Positions 31,863 to 41,047 of a stretch of 64,000 nt of DNA are shown piece by piece; position 1 is the stretch's first letter, and every line of letters starts with the position of its first letter. Position numbers and translations under genes: made by a program. The notes beneath the pieces were generated by a model. The model had not been told where the DNA came from and ran no database searches. It saw nothing but the letters and a program-made list of their open reading frames with translations. Source of the DNA: Strigamia acuminata (Eukaryota > Arthropoda > Chilopoda > Geophilomorpha > Linotaeniidae); contig OX442315.1 of assembly GCA_949358305.1 (NCBI GenBank), positions 15,154,427 to 15,218,426 on the forward strand, written 5' to 3'.

Positions 31863-33596
31863 TCAAAAACTCGCATCAAAATGGACACAACCTTCGAAAT
31901 TTTCCCGTACCGCGTACTGTTTAACCACACTCATCGTCTCCAAAGAGTAAATATTATACACCACATTTGTTTTTTCGAATACCAAACAGTCCTCGTCGTA
32001 AGAAATGTACAAAATAACATCGCCCAAAATACTCGGCGACGAAACCACATTCCAAACATCATATTCAACGTCGAAAACCAACAAACAACTGTCCGGACAT
32101 TTTCGGAAAAAAATCAACTTCTCGGTCGTCTTCGTGCGCAGACTTTTACACTTTACACTTTGCCAACTACCCGACAATTTCTCTTTCGTCGTACAACTCC
32201 CCAACCGTTTATCCACAATTTTCATGCACCGTTCGTCCACGTCGAAGAAATAAATCTCACCAAATGCCAAAAGCATGCACTTGCAATCCTCAATTCCGTC
32301 ATCATCAAAATGAAGCGTCCGCCACGTCCTCAATTCGAAATTGAAACACGAATACCTGACGTTGGAAAATCGGAAAAACACTTCGTTGTAATTCGCAGTA
32401 TCGCTCGTCATTTTATCCAAATTCACCGTCGGTTCTATTTCGGTACTACTAAAACTATACGTCGAGTCGCCCTCGAAAACGTCAATGCCCAAACGGTTCA
32501 GATACAGTCTGAAATAAAAGTCTTTCCCCGAGCTCGACACCGTCGGAAACCAGTCGAGTGTTGTTTCTTGCTCGCTCAATTCCTGTAGTCCCAAATCGCG
32601 GATCCAGTCGTCGTCGCTCAGCAGCGAGACCGAATATTTGCTATTTTCCGCGCTGATTTCGAAAGTGAAAATTCGAAGTTCCCGCGAATCAGTCAACCAC
32701 CGGGACATGGCCTCCTTGCTTAAGAAGTCGTAGATTGATGCCGATTTCATCACTATTTCAGTTTCTAACAGCTTCCGGAGCGACGAGTCTGGTAATTTAT
32801 TCATATCGCATATACCGAGCAAATCGATTAGAACTTCCGAAATGTTTTCTCGTCGGTCACGCGTCTTCCGTTTCCAATTGAGCACAAATATAATAAATTC
32901 CCAGAGTTTATTGGGTTTCACCTTGAAAGCGAGGCTTTCTAATTGTGCCAGAGTGATGTCCGACATTGCGTCCGTCTCCGAGATCCGTTTCATGTTCATT
33001 AAGACGAATATTTGAACCGTTTCGACGGTTTCGTCTTGATGGAACATTTCCGCCATCTGCCAAACACTGATAAACTTATCCAAGGTAATCGTGTTGCAAT
33101 GTAGGGTCCAATACTTATCGAATAAACCTTTCAACTGCATTTTGTCAGCGGTGAAAATAATTTCGAGAATCACGTTGGTCGGCATTTCGGGCTGGATGGG
33201 AATATCTTGCGCGTATACGAATTTGATTATGATATTCATGGCTTGCATTGAATTGTAAAGTAGGTTTATCTCGTTTTGTTCGTTCTCGATGCTGCCTGGA
33301 TTGAATATAGCGCGGAAATAGTCACTGCCAGCAGTTAAGACGCATTTGTGTGCACGGAGGTGGCCATCTTTGCAGTTCAGAACGACCGTGCCGGTTTTAT
33401 CGTCGTCTCTTGAATTGTAGAGATTGGTCAAAGTTAATTTGTTTTGTGTTTGGCGATTCTCTTCAATTTTCGTTTTTGGTTTTGGATCAGTGCCATTCAA
33501 TTTGATTCTTTTGTTGGATTCGGACGTCGTATTAATGGTGTTACCCATTTTGATTTTGCTTAACTTAAGTTGATTACGTTTTGGACGAATTCCCAT
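31863..33596 (-). CDS. BTB-G: BTB-BACK-kelch-like protein
   Basis: Intact frame of 577 codons. The longest start is 33596 (MGIRPKRNQL); the start shared with paralogues is MGNTINTT at 33548, which would expose a myristoylatable glycine. An out-of-frame upstream ATG (ATGGCGGATGGGAATTCG, nine codons) overlaps the longer start. BTB: CKDGHLRAHKCVLTAGSDYF, FNPGSIENEQN, YAQDIPIQPEMP. The BACK and propeller-like blocks are complete (WFPTVSSSGKDFYF, YFFDVDERCMKIVDKR, CPDSCLLVFDVEYDVW). TCACCTGATGGCGC (33708-33721, sense) is its version of the CTCF-like element. Confidence 0.9.
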   Translation of the reverse strand: MGIRPKRNQLKLSKIKMGNTINTTSESNKRIKLNGTDPKPKTKIEENRQTQNKLTLTNLYNSRDDDKTGTVVLNCKDGHLRAHKCVLTAGSDYFRAIFNPGSIENEQNEINLLYNSMQAMNIIIKFVYAQDIPIQPEMPTNVILEIIFTADKMQLKGLFDKYWTLHCNTITLDKFISVWQMAEMFHQDETVETVQIFVLMNMKRISETDAMSDITLAQLESLAFKVKPNKLWEFIIFVLNWKRKTRDRRENISEVLIDLLGICDMNKLPDSSLRKLLETEIVMKSASIYDFLSKEAMSRWLTDSRELRIFTFEISAENSKYSVSLLSDDDWIRDLGLQELSEQETTLDWFPTVSSSGKDFYFRLYLNRLGIDVFEGDSTYSFSSTEIEPTVNLDKMTSDTANYNEVFFRFSNVRYSCFNFELRTWRTLHFDDDGIEDCKCMLLAFGEIYFFDVDERCMKIVDKRLGSCTTKEKLSGSWQSVKCKSLRTKTTEKLIFFRKCPDSCLLVFDVEYDVWNVVSSPSILGDVILYISYDEDCLVFEKTNVVYNIYSLETMSVVKQYAVRENFEGCVHFDASF

Positions 33597-34015
33597 CCGC
33601 CATTTTTTTTAAATAATTTCTGAATCAAAGTGTTGTCACGTAAAATGTGAATCAAGCACCACCTGCCAACGTTCTCTGAACAACTGGCGTTTATTATTGA
33701 TCTCATGGCGCCATCAGGTGACAGTTAGATGAAAATATTAATGTGTTTTTGCATATTTTTTTGTATTTTTCAATTTTTATTTATATTAATCAACAAATAA
33801 ATTAATAAACTCGAAAAAATCAAGAAATTTCTACAAATGACAACTCTGGAAGAATTTGAATCGAGATAAGATAAAAAAAAATGGTCAAAAAGATTAAACT
33901 TCCAATTTTTATTTAACAAAATTACTGCTTTGTCCCAAATTGAGGCGGTAACTAAATATCCAGATAATTTTTACATACACATTTTGTAAAAACTGCTATT
34001 GATTTAACTCTTGGC
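33597..34015. other. Spacer between BTB-G and BTB-H
   Basis: The part next to G holds its leader and the CTCF-like site. The part next to H is a conserved BTB 3' flank (AATTACTGCTT, GTCCAGATAATT-like words and CTGCTATTGAT) that is also found after pseudogene O at 56830-56950. Confidence 0.55.
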
Positions 34016-35701
34016 TTACAAACTCTTGAAACTCACATCCAAATGAATGCAACCATCGAAATTTTCCTTTATCGCGTACTCTTTCACCACCATCATCGTC
34101 TCCAAAGAATAAACATTGTACGCCGTATCGGTCTTTTCGAATATCAAACTGTCCTCATCGTACGAAACATACAAAATGACATCACCCGTAATATTCGGCG
34201 ACGAAACCACGCTCCAACCGTCATACTCGACATCGTAAATCAACATACAACTGTCGGGACATTTCTGGAAGAAAATCAACTTCTCCGTTGAATGCGCGCG
34301 CAGACTTTTACACTTCACACTTCGCCAACTGCCCGGCAATTTCTCTCTCGTGGTCCAACTCCCCAACCGTCGATCCACAAATTTAATATTCCGTTCATCC
34401 ACGTCGAAGAAATACGCTTTAGCGGTCGCCAAAAGCATGCACATGCACTCGTCGATCTCGTCGTCGAAATAAATCCTCCGCCACGACCTCAATTCGAAAT
34501 TAAAACACGAATACGTCACGTCGGAAATCCGGAAGAAAATCTCGTTGCAATTCGCAGTTTCGCTCGTCATTTTGTCGAAAATCACCGCCGTTTCCACCCT
34601 ACTGGTGACCTCATCGCCCGTGTCGTCCTCGATGACGTACAACTCCGAGCGATCCGGGGATATGTTGAAATAAAACAGATTCCCAGTCCGAGACACCGTC
34701 GGAAAATAGTCGATCGAGTCGCTGTCGTCCAGATCAAGCGATTTCAAGCCGGGCTTCCAACCCTCGTCGCTTAGCGAAGAGACGGAATGTTTGCACTCTT
34801 CCGCGTTGACTTCGAAAGCGAAGATTTGAACTTCCCGCGCGGGAGGACTCAACCACCTGGACATGGCCACTTTGCTTAGAGCGTCGTACACGGGTGCTGA
34901 TTCGATGACTATGTCGCTCGATAACAGTTTACGGAGGGAATAGTCTGCTAGTTTCTCCATTCCGCATCTGGGGAGCAAATCCATTACGACTTCCCCGTTG
35001 TTTTCGTCTCGGTCACTCGTCTTTATTTCCCAATTGAGCAGAAATATGACAAATTCCCCCAATTTATCGGGTTTCATCTTGAGGGTTAGACTTTTTAGTT
35101 GCGTGGGAGTGATTTCCGAAAGCATGTCCGTCTGCGAGATCTGTTTCAGGTTGATTAGAACGAATGTTTGGACCGCGTCGATCGTTTCGTCTCGATTGAA
35201 CATTTCCGCCATCTGCCAAACCTTTAAAAATGTATCCAGGGTTATCGGGCTGCAATGTAACGTCCAATACTTATCGAATAAGCCTTTTAATTGCATTTTG
35301 TCAGCGGTCATAATTATTTCACGGATCAGGCTGTCGGGCATTTCGGGCTGGGTGGGAATGTCTTGCGCGTAGACGAATTTGATGACGATGTTGATGACTT
35401 CCGTTGATGTGTCGCGAAGAGATATCATGTTTTGTTCGCTTTCCATGCTGCCGCGATTGAAAATGGCTCGGAAGTAGTCACTGCCGGCGACTAACACGCA
35501 TTTGTGGGCATGGATGTGCCCATTTTTGCAGTGCAGAACGACCGTCTCGGATGCATCGTCGTCTCGTGATTTGTACAAATTGGTCAGAATTAAGTTGTTT
35601 TGAGTTTGTTGGGAATTTTCTTCAATTTCTGGCTGTGATTTTGATTCAATGTCACCAAATCGGATTTTTTTGTAGGAGTTTTTCATCGTTTTACTGCACA
35701 T
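34016..35701 (-). CDS. BTB-H: BTB-BACK-kelch-like protein
   Basis: Intact frame of 561 codons from ATG 35701 (MCSKTMKNSYKKIRF). BTB: CKNGHIHAHKCVLVAGSDYF and YAQDIPTQPEMP. BACK: TFLKVWQMAEMFNRDET to LADYSLRKLLSSDIV. C-terminal half: YFPTVSRTGNLFYF, AKAYFFDVDERNIKFVD, CPDSCMLIYDVEYDGWSVV, ending VSFKSL. The 3' half and downstream flank closely resemble those of pseudogene O, suggesting H (or a close relative) donated that segment. It belongs to the promoter group with AGTCCTAG. Confidence 0.9.
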   Translation of the reverse strand: MCSKTMKNSYKKIRFGDIESKSQPEIEENSQQTQNNLILTNLYKSRDDDASETVVLHCKNGHIHAHKCVLVAGSDYFRAIFNRGSMESEQNMISLRDTSTEVINIVIKFVYAQDIPTQPEMPDSLIREIIMTADKMQLKGLFDKYWTLHCSPITLDTFLKVWQMAEMFNRDETIDAVQTFVLINLKQISQTDMLSEITPTQLKSLTLKMKPDKLGEFVIFLLNWEIKTSDRDENNGEVVMDLLPRCGMEKLADYSLRKLLSSDIVIESAPVYDALSKVAMSRWLSPPAREVQIFAFEVNAEECKHSVSSLSDEGWKPGLKSLDLDDSDSIDYFPTVSRTGNLFYFNISPDRSELYVIEDDTGDEVTSRVETAVIFDKMTSETANCNEIFFRISDVTYSCFNFELRSWRRIYFDDEIDECMCMLLATAKAYFFDVDERNIKFVDRRLGSWTTREKLPGSWRSVKCKSLRAHSTEKLIFFQKCPDSCMLIYDVEYDGWSVVSSPNITGDVILYVSYDEDSLIFEKTDTAYNVYSLETMMVVKEYAIKENFDGCIHLDVSFKSL

Positions 35702-35743
35702 TTTTTTAAATTTTAAATTTTTTTAACCGAATACTAGGACTAA

Positions 35744-35798
35744 ATGAACTTTTTATTTGTTTGTTTATTTCTTTCCGATCATTGGCGCCATCCGGTGG
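35744..35798 (-). promoter_or_regulatory. Promoter module of BTB-H
   Basis: Sense strand: CCACCGGATGGCGC (35785-35798, 13 of 14 positions of the CTCF consensus) followed by AGTCCTAG (35744-35751), 43 bases before the start codon. Same layout as BTB-F, -K and -Q. Confidence 0.5.
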
Positions 35799-36002
35799 CT
35801 TTTAGACAAAATAAATTTAAAAAACAAAGTAAAATCATTTGCCATGGCAACAAAGCAGTAGGAAAAATTACAAAATGAACATGAGATGAAAGAGCGGCAT
35901 TCGATTTATACTACGCATTTTGTTGATCTAAATCTAAATCAGGACAAATCTAAAATGGAATTGCGCGAGGTGGTATGTCATAAGTGACATCACAGAAACT
36001 CA

Positions 36003-36140
36003 CAATAAATAAATACCAATTAATTATTCCCAATAAGTAAGTTTTTTATTCAGTATTTATATTTGGATGTCACATATTCCATCATTGTTCCGCTTAGCAT
36101 GATCGGATCTCCGGTAGGAAGAAATGACTATTTAGGCCTA
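36003..36140 (-). repeat. Promoter-like segment repeated on both sides of BTB-I
   Basis: Resembles 38300-38430: AATAAGTAAGTTTTTTATTC, TATTCCATCATTGTTCCG, GATCGGATCTCCGGTAGG and GACTATTT. At 38.4 kb this sequence is the promoter region of BTB-I. Here no BTB coding sequence follows, so it is a promoter without its gene. Confidence 0.6.
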
Positions 36141-36430
36141 AGTATTTAGGCCTAAGAAGACACACACGGATTGATTGCTATCATTGGCTGCACACGAAAT
36201 GTTAGTATCAACAAGAAGATTTCTGTCATACCAGTACAAGTTCCAGCAGGAATTATTGAAGAAGAATAAATAAATTCGTCTTTGTTTACTGCTTTTTTTA
36301 TTTTTTTAATTTAATGCTACATTTCCCATTTTACATGACAAAAAGTAAAATAAAAATCAGATGCTCCAGAATCAGGTCTTTGTAAGCCCAATATTACAAG
36401 ATATTACAGCAATAAAACTCACTAGTATAA

Positions 36431-38209
36431 TTAAGAACAATTTCGTTTGCAATACTGAGCATGCAGCAGCATTTTCGGATTTGCATTTTGACGTTCCGCA
36501 TAACTAATATCAAAATGAACTTTATTGGACGCTGTACAATATTCAGTAACTTTCTTCATCGTGTTTAAAGAATACACACAGTATCTGTCTTTTGCTTTCT
36601 CAACGATCAAACAATCCTCACCCCAATAAAGAACCAAAACCACCCGAAACTTAATCATCGGCGTACAAACAACATTCCAAGAATCGTTCTCAATCTCATA
36701 AATCAACAAATCGTTCGACGGATTCTGAGAAAAAATTAACTTCTTCGAGCAACTCCCGTCGAAACCTCGACTGGTCACGCCTTCCCAACTCCCCGGCAAC
36801 TTCTCTTTCATCTCGCTCGTCCCCAGCTTTATATTAATAATCTTTATGCACCGATCGTCCACATCGAAGAAGAATATTCCATCGATTGCTAAAAGCATCG
36901 CCTTGCAATCTTCAATACTCGTAGAACTAAAAGTGAGTAAATACCACTTTCTTTTTTCAAGATTAAAAATCGAATACGAATCGACGGTTGCTCTGAAGCA
37001 AATCTCGTTCGCATTTGCGCTCTCAAGTTTCAGGAAATCCTGCAAGATGTTCACTCTCTTTTTCGAGTAACTTTCACCAGTTGCAGCGTCGCAAGCGACA
37101 ATTTGACATGGCGTTGCGCTTGCACTTGGATGTTTTATTTCGAAGTGAAATATATTTCCGGTGGTGTCAACTGCCGGAATGTACAAAGCCGTGTTGCCGT
37201 TCACGGGTGTGTTCATGTACACGTTCAAGTAGATCCAATCGTTGTTCTTCCGAACCGAGCCACAACTCAGCGCGGTTTCTAGGAACCAAACTGCGTTCTT
37301 GCATTTGTTGCGTCGCATTTCGAGCACGTGGATCCGAGCGAGCGGTTTGGTGATGTCCACCCACCGACAGATGGCCTCTCTGATCAACACGTTGTGTATT
37401 GCTGTCGATTTAACCACTTCGTCGTCCACTAGACTCTGCAGGACCGAATCCGAAAGCCTTCTGACGTCGAATTTCGAGATTAGTTTCATAAAATCTCCGA
37501 TGTGGTTGTTAGTTCCGCTTTTCTCCTCCTTGGACTTGACCCAAGCCAGGAGAAAAAAGACCATGTCGTCGATTTGATTTTGGGTCAGCTTGTGCCCGTA
37601 TCGAGTGATCAGCCAGTCCAGTTGACTCGTCGTGATTTCCGACAGACAGGCGGCGCTCGTTATTTTTTTTAAATAGGTTAAAACGTATTTTGCGACGTTT
37701 TTTATCGTTTCGACTTCGTTGAACATTTCCGCCAACTGCCAGATGTTTAAAAACGTGTCCATGGTTATGTTTTCGGAGTACAAGGACCAGTAGATGTCGT
37801 AGAGGTCTTTCAGTTGCATTTTGTTGGCGGCGATGATCGTTTCTCGCATTGTGCTGCGCGAGATTTCGTCCTGGCTCGGGATGTCTTGAGCGTAAATGAA
37901 TTTAATGACGATGTTCATAATTTCGGTTGTTACGTCCGGAAACGATGCCGTGTTGGTTTCGTTCTCCTTGTAGCCGTAGCTGAACATTCCTCGGAAATAG
38001 TCGCTGCCGGCAGCCAGTACGTTTTTATGGGCGAAAACGGATCCATCTTTGCACTGCAATTCAATTCTTCCCGATTGTTCGACGTCTCGCGAGTTGTATA
38101 AATTTGTTGAAAGTAGTACTTGCTGGTTTTCTGTCGTACAAGTACTATTCCAGGCCTTTGCTTCAATGGTTGTTCGCAGCTTTTTGCTCTCGTTTTTGCC
38201 TGACGTCAT
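36431..38209 (-). CDS. BTB-I: most divergent BTB-BACK-kelch-like member
   Basis: Intact frame of 592 codons from ATG 38209 (MTSGKNESKKLRTTI). BTB: CKDGSVFAHKNVLAAGSDYF, YAQDIPSQDEIS, AANKMQLKDLYDIYW. BACK: WQLAEMFNEVETIKNV. The C-terminal blocks are recognisable but heavily changed (YIPAVDTTGNIFHF, GIFFFDVDDRCIKIIN, LLIYEIENDSWNVV), with an extra basic, Cys-containing tail (AQYCKRNCS). Differences are spread evenly and the frame is clean, so it looks like an old functional member, possibly near the root of the array. Confidence 0.9.
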   Translation of the reverse strand: MTSGKNESKKLRTTIEAKAWNSTCTTENQQVLLSTNLYNSRDVEQSGRIELQCKDGSVFAHKNVLAAGSDYFRGMFSYGYKENETNTASFPDVTTEIMNIVIKFIYAQDIPSQDEISRSTMRETIIAANKMQLKDLYDIYWSLYSENITMDTFLNIWQLAEMFNEVETIKNVAKYVLTYLKKITSAACLSEITTSQLDWLITRYGHKLTQNQIDDMVFFLLAWVKSKEEKSGTNNHIGDFMKLISKFDVRRLSDSVLQSLVDDEVVKSTAIHNVLIREAICRWVDITKPLARIHVLEMRRNKCKNAVWFLETALSCGSVRKNNDWIYLNVYMNTPVNGNTALYIPAVDTTGNIFHFEIKHPSASATPCQIVACDAATGESYSKKRVNILQDFLKLESANANEICFRATVDSYSIFNLEKRKWYLLTFSSTSIEDCKAMLLAIDGIFFFDVDDRCIKIINIKLGTSEMKEKLPGSWEGVTSRGFDGSCSKKLIFSQNPSNDLLIYEIENDSWNVVCTPMIKFRVVLVLYWGEDCLIVEKAKDRYCVYSLNTMKKVTEYCTASNKVHFDISYAERQNANPKMLLHAQYCKRNCS

Positions 38210-38412
38210 TGTAATGTGAACGTCGTCATTTTGTAGTCAACGTCAAAGGGCTCACGGTCGCTCCGAAGGTGAAGCCTGTCCCTAGAAAGAAAGAAAGACG
38301 TGATAAATACAAATTAATTCTTCCCGATAAGTAAGTTTATTCACGACTTGTTGGTAATCATCAGTATTCCGTCATTGTTCCGATTTGCTTGATCGGATCT
38401 CAGGTAGGGAGA

Positions 38413-38448
38413 TAGGACTATTTTTGTCAAGGTAGCGCCCTCCCGTGG
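38413..38448 (-). promoter_or_regulatory. Promoter module of BTB-I
   Basis: Sense strand: CCACGGGAGGGCGC (38435-38448, 12 of 14 CTCF consensus positions), then AGTCCTA (38413-38419). It lies about 200 bases from the start codon, further than in other copies. A pyrimidine-rich CTTTCTTTCTTTCTAG before the coding region hints at a leader intron, not proven. Confidence 0.4.
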
Positions 38449-38559
38449 ATTGCTGCCATTGGTTGTTGTAAGGTGGTGAACTGGTGATTATAGTATAATT
38501 TTGGTTCAAACTTGATGAATAATGAAGTCGAAAATACATTTTTTTAGCTTGAAAATGTT

Positions 38560-38925
38560 GTGAAGATGTCATTTCTTGGATATTTATATCAAACTATGGA
38601 TCACTTCAATTTACACCATCAGTTTAAATGAGATAAGTTTATCTAGATTCGATTTGAATGGAAGTGAGAAAATAATCAAACAAATTGAATTTACAATTTT
38701 TATTGCTTTGTCATCTTCATCCTAGTAAAAAATAATTAAATGCCCAGATATTGTCGAAACGAAGCCATGTAATACATTGAAGTGTTTGTTGTAGCAACGA
38801 ATTATAACACTAAAACAGGATCCTCACATCCGTCGATAAATCCAGTAAATCTCTCGTTATTATAATTAACACTCAAATTCAAAAAGTGCTATTTGTTCAA
38901 CCAACTCGCATCAAAATAGATGCAC
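38560..38925 (-). pseudogene. BTB-J: 3'-end remnant with 3' flank
   Basis: 38560-38920 repeats 44218-44600 (the 3' flank and last codons of BTB-K): TGTCATTTCTTGGATAT, GTTTAAATGAGATAAG, AATTTACAATTTTTATTGC. The coding match ends at about 38925 after the codons for the last residues (FDAS-like). Nothing of the rest of the gene remains. Confidence 0.7.
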
Positions 38926-38971
38926 CAGGCTGAAGTTGGCACCATATTCACATTCGCCCAAACTACATATA

Positions 38972-39740
38972 CAGGGTGTCTCACCGAACACCTACCAGGT
39001 GAATTATTTCACAATCATGTAAATTTAAAAATACTTTTGATTATGAATTTAAGTGAATGACATGTGAGGAATTCAATGAAACATGTTAAATTCGTATGAC
39101 ATTGTTGCATCACTGTTTTGCAACTCGTAACTTTTAAACCAACAATGCTACGCAAAAAATGTTAATTACAAAGTTGTAGAGCGCCATCTAATTAGTCTAG
39201 AACTGTTCTTAAAAAAATTATTTCTTACAGAAAAGTTTTGAGAAAAAAAGGTTTGAAATGTTAGTCTACTCAGCTTTGTAACCTAAAACTATCATGTGAA
39301 ATGTATTTCCAAAATAAATAATTTCCTTTCTTTTGTATTTCCTCTCTTCTACTTACATGTATGACCCAATAAAGTGTCCTAATTGAGGGTTAGCTTGGTT
39401 GCCTCAATAGTTTTAGGTTACAAAGCTGAGTTATAAAGCTGAGTAGACTAACATTTCAAACCGTTTTTTCTCAAAACTTTTCTGTAAGAAATAATTTTTT
39501 TAAGAACAGTTCTACACTAATTAGATGGCGCTCTACAACTTTGTAATTGGCATTTTTTGCGTAGCATTGTTGGTTTAAAAGTTACGAGTTGCAAAACAGT
39601 GATGCAACAATGTCACATGAATCTAACATGTTTCATTGAATTCCTCACATGTCATTCACTTAAATTCCTAATCAAAAGTATTTTTAAATTCCTATGATTG
39701 TGAAATAATTCACCTGGTAGGTGTTCGGCGAGACACCCTG
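38972..39740. mobile_element. 769-bp foldback element flanked by TA
   Basis: The left arm (38972-39292) is the inverted copy of the right arm (39407-39740), beginning CAGGGTGTCTCACCGAACAC and ending GAGACACCCTG, with a 114-bp loop and TA on both sides. The right arm has an extra 13-19 bp internal duplication (AAGCTGAGTTATAAAGCTGAG). No coding capacity. The TA target suggests mobilisation by a Tc1/mariner-type transposase. Confidence 0.8.
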
Positions 39741-39742
39741 TA

Positions 39743-40530
39743 GAACAAATCCCAATTTTTATTATCACGAATTTCAATGATTTTACACCAAAATATAGAG
39801 GACTTTCTCCTCTACAAACCGTGAAAAACACAACACTCTATCCCTCTTAGTCTTCGAGCGGCGAACACTTAACCTTCCCATAGCCATGGTAGGTCAAAAA
39901 AATTACAGAAGTGGAAAAATCACTGTAATTCTTTTTTTTCTGATAATTAGTTAATGAGGTTAACTTGTATTCCTCAAAAACTTTTTTTTCTTATTTTATA
40001 ATGTCTAAATACAAATAGTTTTTCAATTATTATTAAGATAATTTAATATTTATAACATAAAACACCCTTAATGGGAGTGCCGTACACTGCTTTGCCATCT
40101 GTTTGCACTAGGTGGCGTATTAAAATTAGTCCTAAAACATGTGCTTTTACCAGGAAAAATGCGATTGCACCAGGAAAAATGTGATTCTGCACATGCGCAG
40201 AAGCATTTTAAAAGAAGGCCGATTTGACCGACCTTAGCTAGCAATGGTGGAAACTAGGCTTGGCTATGGGAAGGTTAAACATTGCGCAGCAAAAAAAAAA
40301 CAAATTTCCGAATCTGGTGCCACAACTCCAAACCTCAATATCTCAACAACCTGACTACGAATTTTTTTCTGTCAAAAACCAAACGATAGAGTACCATCAC
40401 CTATACAAACCCTGAAAAGGACAACACTCTACTCCTCTTGGTTTTCGAGCGGCGACCGTTTGAATGTGGCGCAGCTGAAATTGCTAAACCCTGAATCTGG
40501 TGCCACAGTTTCAAAATACATTATCTCAGC
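39743..40530. repeat. Diverged tandem pair of an unknown repeat, split by a MITE
   Basis: 39760-39868 and 40350-40455 share ACAACACTCTA, CCTCTT, TTTTCGAGCGGCGA and a preceding CTATACAAACC block. The first unit is interrupted at 39873 by the TTAA-flanked MITE and resumes at 40279 (ACATTGCGCAGC). CCGAATCTGGTGCCACA (40312) and CTGAATCTGGTGCCACA (40491) mark the next periods. No protein recognised. Confidence 0.55.
39873..40274. mobile_element. 402-bp MITE flanked by TTAA, piggyBac-like
   Basis: Ends CCTTCCCATAGCC and GGCTATGGGAAGG are inverted repeats, with TTAA at 39869-39872 and 40275-40278. TTAA duplication is the hallmark of piggyBac-type transposition. Comparison with the second repeat unit near 40450 supports a clean insertion at a TTAA-like site. 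No reading frame. Confidence 0.75.
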
Positions 40531-40817
40531 AAGTTGACCATGGAGTGAGTTTATTTAATATTAATTAAAATTACATAATCTGTGTTAAAATTTTCTGGAA
40601 TAATATGTTCTTTAAATTCTTTTAATTCTTTTAATTCATACAAAAACCATATCCCTCCCCGAATCAAATTCTCGTGTACATAAATATTTTATCTTATCGC
40701 CAGATAACCATTTGGTAAATATATCTGTGACATTTAAATCACCAGGTACTTTAGATAATGTAAATATGCAGCTTAAATACCATCGCTAAAAACATAGAAT
40801 TTAACACAAATATGTTT

Positions 40818-41036
40818 GGATTCCTCCCTGATTCCTCCCTGATTCCTCCCTGATTTCCCCCGGATTCCCCCCGGATTCCCCCCGGATTCCTCCCGGATTC
40901 CCCCCGGATTCCTCCCGGATTCCTCCCTGATTCCTCCCTGATTCCTCCCTGATTCCTCCCTGATTCCTCCCTGATTCCCCCCGGATTCCCCCCGGATTCC
41001 CCCCGGATTCCCCCCGGATTCCCCCCGGATTCCCCT
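40818..41036. repeat. 11-bp minisatellite, first block
   Basis: About 20 copies of ATTCCTCCCTG and ATTCCCCCCGG arranged in runs. Adjacent to, but different in sequence from, the larger 11-bp satellite that follows. Confidence 0.95.
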
Positions 41037-41047
41037 GAAAAATACGA

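Noticed and set aside
31881-32588. 235-codon plus-strand frame
   Set aside because: Antisense shadow of BTB-G; equivalent shadows appear opposite other BTB copies and are not conserved as proteins.
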